Source: Methylococcaceae bacterium UBA7658
Lineage (GTDB): Bacteria; Pseudomonadota; Gammaproteobacteria; Methylococcales; Methylomonadaceae
DNA length: 8,810 nucleotides
Assembly: GCA_002483425.1 (NCBI GenBank)
Contig: DLHW01000046.1
Location: 14,932 to 23,741 of the forward strand
Reading direction: 5' to 3'
Below, one piece after another: positions 5,764 through 8,810 of this stretch. The position numbers and the translations under genes were made by a program. Positions within the stretch are counted from its first letter, which is position 1; the number at the start of each line of letters is the position of its first letter. The notes below the pieces were generated by a model. The model searched no databases and was not told the DNA's origin. It saw only the letters and a list, made by a program, of their open reading frames with translations.

Positions 5764-5834
5764 GCCCATCGGGGAAAGCATTCCCCGAGGGCATGGCTTT
5801 CTCTGGTGAATTGTTTTTACTACTGGAGGACAAC
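5764..5834 (+). promoter_or_regulatory. Structured 5' leader, copy F (upstream of the 5835 gene)
   Basis: Stem I pairs GCCC(A)TCGGGGAA (5764-5776) with TTCCCCGAGGGC (5781-5792), 12 pairs with one bulged A, around AGCA. Compared with copy G, the two pairs beside GGGG/CCCC change from C-G and U-A to U-A and C-G, so both positions covary. Stem II pairs CTCTGGT (5801-5807) with ACTGGAG (5822-5828), 7 pairs including two G-U, burying the Shine-Dalgarno (5825-5828). The stem I arm GGGAAAGC can alternatively pair with GCTTTCTC. An in-frame ATG lies at 5793. Confidence 0.75.
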
Positions 5835-6038
5835 ATGACGATATCAAATCGCTATAAGAAACCATTAGCCTTTTATTTCGATGCTAACCCAGGCCATGGC
5901 TGGCTGGGGGTGAAGCGAGATCTCTTGCTTAGCCTTGGGCGAACTGCCTTTGCAATCAGGAATTATGGGTGTTTTGCCTTGACGGACACTGAAAAGGTAA
6001 TGCTTTCAAACGGTCAACGACCAGGAGAAGGACAATGA
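5835..6038 (+). CDS. Small hypothetical protein with a NPGHGWL motif, 67 aa
   Basis: The N-terminal half reads YFDANPGHGWLGVKRDLLLSLG. From memory, a D-P-G-H-G-W-L-x-V-x-R-x-x-L-x-x-L-G pattern marks small hypothetical proteins common on proteobacterial plasmids and integrative elements; those I recall are nearer 100 residues with a C-terminal Y-L-E-E-D-x-D segment. Here the C-terminus is short and lacks that segment, ending in GQRPGEGQ, so the copy may be truncated or diverged. The start is set by GGAG at 5825-5828, 6 nt upstream. Its stop overlaps the next start as ATGA, indicating translational coupling. Function unknown; no membrane segment. Confidence 0.75.
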   Translation: MTISNRYKKPLAFYFDANPGHGWLGVKRDLLLSLGRTAFAIRNYGCFALTDTEKVMLSNGQRPGEGQ

Positions 6039-6379
6039 GCAAGATAATTACAGATACCGAGATTGCTGAGATTCTGGTGCAAGCTATCCGTAATCCAGAA
6101 CTTATGCCTTGGGCATCAGTGCGAGGAATAACGGCTGATGCTGCTTACAAGGCATTGCTTAGGGACTTGGGTTTTTTAGTGACCAGACATTTTGGTGGCT
6201 GTTTTAACCAAGTTGCTGAACCAGACGGGATTGAAGGCTTGGGTTATACCCTGTCCTTCAGTTGGGATCGGCAAGTCCCAATAAATGGCGGTGTTTACGC
6301 CAACCTTGATACTGATGTCAGTATCGATGAGTGGAAAAAGGACGCTCCGAAAATTTCAGAGTTGGGCAGATTGATCTGA
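6035..6379 (+). CDS. Hypothetical protein, 114 aa, coupled to upstream gene
   Basis: ATG 6035 overlaps the previous stop (ATGA) and has GGAGAAGGA about 5-11 nt upstream, inside the preceding gene. It is the only intact gene of the hypothetical series without its own structured leader, so its expression should follow that of the 5835 gene. The protein has a helical N-terminus (DTEIAEILVQAIRNPELM), then AAYKALLRDLGFLVTRHFGG, and a strand-rich acidic C-terminal half (GLGYTLSFSWDRQVPINGGV). No recognised family, signal peptide or membrane segment. A strong 10-bp hairpin follows the stop. Confidence 0.75.
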   Translation: MSKIITDTEIAEILVQAIRNPELMPWASVRGITADAAYKALLRDLGFLVTRHFGGCFNQVAEPDGIEGLGYTLSFSWDRQVPINGGVYANLDTDVSIDEWKKDAPKISELGRLI

Positions 6380-6399
6380 TCCACCTTAACCTGAAACAC

Positions 6400-6429
6400 A
6401 AGTTACCCCGAATAAAACTGGGGTAACTT
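6400..6429 (+). terminator. Perfect 10-bp hairpin after the 6035 gene
   Basis: AAGTTACCCC (6400-6409) pairs perfectly with GGGGTAACTT (6420-6429) around GAATAAAACT. Only TTT ends the stem and no U-tract follows, so termination is probably weak. It stands 8 nt before stem I of leader G. Its arm resembles that of the hairpin at 5726-5760. Confidence 0.5.
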
Positions 6430-6437
6430 TGACATAA

Positions 6438-6508
6438 CCCACTGGGGAATCCATTCCCCAGTGGGTGGGTTTCTCCAGTGTTTATTTTTTATCTACTTGG
6501 AGATAATC
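6438..6508 (+). promoter_or_regulatory. Structured 5' leader, copy G (upstream of the 6509 gene)
   Basis: Stem I is a perfect 12-bp inverted repeat: CCCACTGGGGAA (6438-6449) and TTCCCCAGTGGG (6454-6465), loop TCCA. Stem II pairs TCTCCA (6472-6477) with TGGAGA (6498-6503), all Watson-Crick across the whole Shine-Dalgarno, plus GT/AC beyond a bulged T. The stem I arm GGGGAA could alternatively pair with TTCTCC. GGAG is 6 nt before ATG. Confidence 0.8.
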
Positions 6509-7270
6509 ATGAGTAAAAATATTAGCGGCTCTTTAAACCGCATTGTGGTTGAAGTTGAAGGCAGAACGATTCGGACTGTTTATAACGAACGGAACGCACC
6601 AAATAGTATCGCATTGATTGATTTAGATACGGAATTTGGCGAAGGCACAGCGGAAGTATATGCATTAGGAGATGGAACCCGGTTTAATGGCCATTTTGAA
6701 CCCCCTTTGGTGTTGCCTGACAAAGTGGCAGAAGTCTTTGGGGCATTAGGGTGGCCCACTTCTTCGGATAAAACCAGGGAATTGCGTTATTTGAACAATG
6801 ACGGTGATTCATGTCCCGTTTGCGACAGCACGGATCTTAGGATGCAGCCGCCAAGGGGCGTTGAGAATGATACCTGTGTTTGTGATGTTGAGTGCCTTGA
6901 ATGCCAATCGTGCTGGACAAATGTTTATAAATTGGACTGTTACGAAGACCTCAGCAGTGATTATATGTCGGTAAGCGACAATGGCTTCGTGGTAAACATC
7001 AATTTCACGCCGGAACAGGCAAGCAAGTACCAAAGCATTACAATACACGGTGTCAAAGAACGCCTGTACCACGATGCCCACGGACTCTGTGAGGTTGATG
7101 AGGAAGCCCCTACGTTTTTCTCGATTTACCTGCGTGACCATGAGGGCCTAAGTCACTGCTTCGGTGACTGTGGCAAACTAAAACTACCTGTGTTGCGCCA
7201 ATTAGCAGAATCGTTGGCAAATGAACACGGTTGGTCTTATATCGACTGCACTACCCAAAATCACCCCTAA
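6509..7270 (+). CDS. Zinc-ribbon hypothetical protein, paralogue of the 542 gene
   Basis: A 253-residue protein. Residues 11-82 align with residues 96-165 of the protein at 542: IVVEVEGRTIRTVYN, then IALIDLD, DGTRFNGHFEPPL and VAEVFGALG. A zinc ribbon follows (C102, C105, C129, C132; CPVCDS and CLECQSCW), with extra cysteines between at VCDVEC. Unlike its paralogue it has no second N-terminal strand motif but carries an extra C-terminal domain of about 100 residues (VVNINFTPEQASKYQSITIH ... FGDCGKLKLPVLRQLAESLA). Start ATG 6509 is fixed by GGAG 6 nt upstream; the frame is open to 6461 only through the leader. Soluble and acidic. The ribbon suggests a nucleic-acid or protein interaction, which is inference. 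The stop region holds a relic-like leader stem. Confidence 0.85.
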   Translation: MSKNISGSLNRIVVEVEGRTIRTVYNERNAPNSIALIDLDTEFGEGTAEVYALGDGTRFNGHFEPPLVLPDKVAEVFGALGWPTSSDKTRELRYLNNDGDSCPVCDSTDLRMQPPRGVENDTCVCDVECLECQSCWTNVYKLDCYEDLSSDYMSVSDNGFVVNINFTPEQASKYQSITIHGVKERLYHDAHGLCEVDEEAPTFFSIYLRDHEGLSHCFGDCGKLKLPVLRQLAESLANEHGWSYIDCTTQNHP

Positions 7271-7290
7271 AGGGGAACATTACCCCCTAA
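7264..7290 (+). other. Possible relic of a leader stem
   Basis: CCCC (7264-7267) can pair with GGGG (7272-7275), and the same GGGG can pair with CCCC (from 7283) around AACATTA. The block GGGGAACATTACCCC resembles stem I of the leaders (compare GGGGAAgtactaTCCCC in copy A), but no stem II, Shine-Dalgarno or gene follows. It overlaps the stop codon. Confidence 0.3.
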
Positions 7291-7551
7291 CCTGAACATC
7301 ATCGCCAACGCAGTGGTGTTCGGGCTACCTTCCGAATAACCCTGTCTCTCTTCAAATCCCACCTATACTAAATTTAGCATTATTCGTAAAACTATGTTAA
7401 AAAACAGTCGTTTTCTGAAAAAGAACATATTGGGAAGATTATGTTTACACGAAATTTTTTAGCGCGTAGGTGCTAAAATTTCAATCAACATTTCTACTGT
7501 CAACTAAGGTTAATAAATAACTTATCGGATATCATAATAATAACGTACCAC
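7291..7551 (+). other. AT-rich intergenic gap without a gene
   Basis: About 260 nt with no credible ORF. It holds a weak hairpin (GAACATCA near 7294 with TGGTGTTC near 7314, one G-U), and an inverted repeat TTTTAGC (7457-7463)/GCTAAAA (7472-7478) around GCGTAGGT that could be an operator or part of a promoter region. TTAATA (7510-7515) and CATAAT (7533-7538), 17 bp apart, vaguely resemble -35 and -10 boxes, but the base composition makes chance likely. The gap marks the change from leader-bearing genes to the restriction gene. Confidence 0.4.
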
Positions 7552-8810
7552 ATGCCCTTAAACGAACCCGATACCTGTCGCCTATATGTCACACCTAAAC
7601 TGCAAACTGCTGGTTGGGATAACTCACCTTATCTCCTTGGTGAACAGCGGTCATTTACGGATGGACGTATCATTGTCACTGGAGGAAGGGTGCGCCGAGG
7701 CGAACGGAAGCGAGCCGATTACCTGCTTTATTACCGGCGCGATTTTCCCATTGCGGTTGTAGAAGCCAAAGCAGAGGGTGAACACGCAACAACTGGTGTG
7801 CAGCAAGCACGCAGTTATGCCGAAATCCTTGGTCTCAAATTCGCCTATGCGACTAATGGCCATACTATCATCGAAATCGACTACCTGACTGGCCAAGAAA
7901 TCGAAATTGACCGATTTCCTACGCCAGAGGAAATTTGGCAACGCCTTATCTCTGCCAATACCTTTACCGAAACAACCGCAAAAACCTGGGTTGAACCGTT
8001 TAATTTAACATCCGGTAAAACACCACGTTATTACCAACACATTGCCATTAATCGGATTGTCGAATCCATCCTATCTGGAAAGCAAAGGGTGCTGGTGACA
8101 ATGGCAACCGGTACAGGCAAAACTTTCGTCGCCTTCCAAATTTGCTGGAAACTTTGGAAGAGCCGATGGAATCGGTCAGGTGAGTTTCGTCGTCCTAAAA
8201 TTTTATATCTCGCTGACCGAAATATTCTGGTCGATGATCCAATGGCTAAGATGTTCGCCCCTTTCGAGGATGTTCGGCATAAAATAAGTTCGTCTAATGT
8301 CAGCCAAGGCCGTGACATGTACTTCAGCATTTATCAGTCTCTTGCCAGCCCGGCAAATGATGTGTTCAAGGAATATCCAGCCGATTTCTTTGATCTAATC
8401 ATTATTGACGAATGCCACCGAGGCAGCAGCCGGGAAGATAACAGTTGGCGAGCAATCCTGACCTATTTTTCACCAGCCGTGCAATTAGGCATGACAGCAA
8501 CTCCGCTAAGGGATGAAAGCAGGGATACCTATAACTATTTTGGCAACCCTATTTACACATATTCTCTAAGGCAAGGCATCGAGGATGGTTTTCTCGCGCC
8601 TTACCGTGTCCATAGAGTTATTACCGATGTAGATGCCATCGGTTGGCGACCCTCTAAAGACGAATTGGATCGTTATGGTCGCCCAATTCCCGATGATGAA
8701 TACCAAACCAAGGATTTTGAAAAAGCAGTTGCGCTCCGTGCACGAACCAAAGCTATCGCCAAACATTTAAGCAATTTTTTGAAAGCCTCTGATCGCTTCG
8801 CAAAAACGTT
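7552..8810 (+). CDS. hsdR: Type I restriction enzyme subunit R, 3' end outside window
   Basis: The visible 419 residues show the order of a type I restriction (R) subunit: an N-terminal PD-(D/E)xK nuclease, then a superfamily 2 helicase/translocase. The nuclease residues are D56, E71 and K73 (RADY...VVEAKAEG) followed by QQARSYAE. Walker A is MATGTGKT (184-191), the DEAD-like motif is D286-E-C-H289 and motif III is TAT (315-317). The segment YLTGQEIEIDRFPTPEEIW is typical of EcoEI-like R subunits. The protein would translocate DNA and cut unmethylated DNA at a distance, together with HsdM and HsdS, expected downstream. ATG 7552 is the first start codon after the in-frame stop at 7474-7476; there is no clear Shine-Dalgarno. 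The frame runs off the window edge, so intactness is unknown. It lacks the structured leader of the genes before it. Confidence 0.92.
   Translation, partial: MPLNEPDTCRLYVTPKLQTAGWDNSPYLLGEQRSFTDGRIIVTGGRVRRGERKRADYLLYYRRDFPIAVVEAKAEGEHATTGVQQARSYAEILGLKFAYATNGHTIIEIDYLTGQEIEIDRFPTPEEIWQRLISANTFTETTAKTWVEPFNLTSGKTPRYYQHIAINRIVESILSGKQRVLVTMATGTGKTFVAFQICWKLWKSRWNRSGEFRRPKILYLADRNILVDDPMAKMFAPFEDVRHKISSSNVSQGRDMYFSIYQSLASPANDVFKEYPADFFDLIIIDECHRGSSREDNSWRAILTYFSPAVQLGMTATPLRDESRDTYNYFGNPIYTYSLRQGIEDGFLAPYRVHRVITDVDAIGWRPSKDELDRYGRPIPDDEYQTKDFEKAVALRARTKAIAKHLSNFLKASDRFAKT

Noticed and set aside
1902..5834. Integron-like attC sites between gene cassettes
   Set aside because: The gene-repeat-gene layout suggests it, but no GTTRRRY/RYYYAAC core pair flanks the repeats, the gaps also hold terminators and leaders, and no integrase is visible.
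471..6508. CRISPR array made of the recurring hairpin sequences
   Set aside because: The repeats are spaced by whole genes, diverge between copies and there are no regular spacers or cas genes.
7510..7538. Sigma-70-like promoter for hsdR (TTAATA, 17 bp, CATAAT)
   Set aside because: Matches are weak in very AT-rich DNA and the implied transcript would start only about 7 nt before the ATG; kept only as a note.
7651..8766. Minus-strand frames at 7651-7941, 8031-8330 and 8566-8766
   Set aside because: They are shadows of the hsdR reading frame, which carries all the recognisable restriction and helicase motifs.

Overview
The window looks like an accessory region (integrative element, plasmid or genomic island) of a Gram-negative bacterium. 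It carries seven plus-strand genes plus one broken gene of a kind common on proteobacterial mobile elements, followed by the start of a type I restriction gene. Mid-range GC and the protein style fit a gammaproteobacterium, possibly a methanotroph-like one, but nothing here fixes the taxon. All supported genes are on the plus strand. No integrase, transposase, tRNA, rRNA or CRISPR array is visible.

Layout. 1-452: 3' part of an acidic hypothetical gene. 542-1243: zinc-ribbon protein. 1347-1901: hypothetical. 1910-2255: terminator, copy 1 of a structured repeat, and a leader. 2256-3899: GHKL-type ATPase (Hsp90/MutL-like nucleotide site), followed by a small gene broken by a frameshift (3913-4106). 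4126-4437: terminator, repeat copy 2 and leader. 4438-5397: acidic hypothetical. 5528-5834: terminator, repeat copy 3 and leader. 5835-6038 and 6035-6379: two small genes overlapping by ATGA. 6509-7270: second zinc-ribbon protein, paralogous to the first. 7271-7551: AT-rich gap without a gene. 7552-8810: hsdR, cut by the window end.

The most striking content is between the genes. Six of the genes (starts at 542, 1347, 2256, 4438, 5835, 6509) share a roughly 70-nt 5' leader. It has a GC-rich hairpin (stem I), then a second hairpin (stem II) whose 5' arm (UUUCUCC-like) pairs with the Shine-Dalgarno GGAG of the gene. In five copies GGAG lies exactly 6 nt before ATG; in the sixth it is 7. Compensatory base changes between copies support both stems. 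The stem I 5' arm (GGGGAA) imitates the Shine-Dalgarno sequence and could compete for the anti-Shine-Dalgarno arm, which would make the leader a two-state translational switch. In three gaps the leader is preceded by a near-identical terminator with a conserved loop and by a roughly 130-nt multi-hairpin element, also with compensatory changes. The region therefore reads as a series of modules (terminator, structured element, leader, gene) sharing one post-transcriptional control scheme.

The products of the leader genes are mostly of unknown function. The hsdR gene has no such leader and no clear Shine-Dalgarno, so it appears to be the start of a separate restriction-modification cluster whose hsdM and hsdS would lie beyond the window. 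The two families of intergenic structures were found by eye; covariance-model searches would be needed to show whether they match known RNA families.
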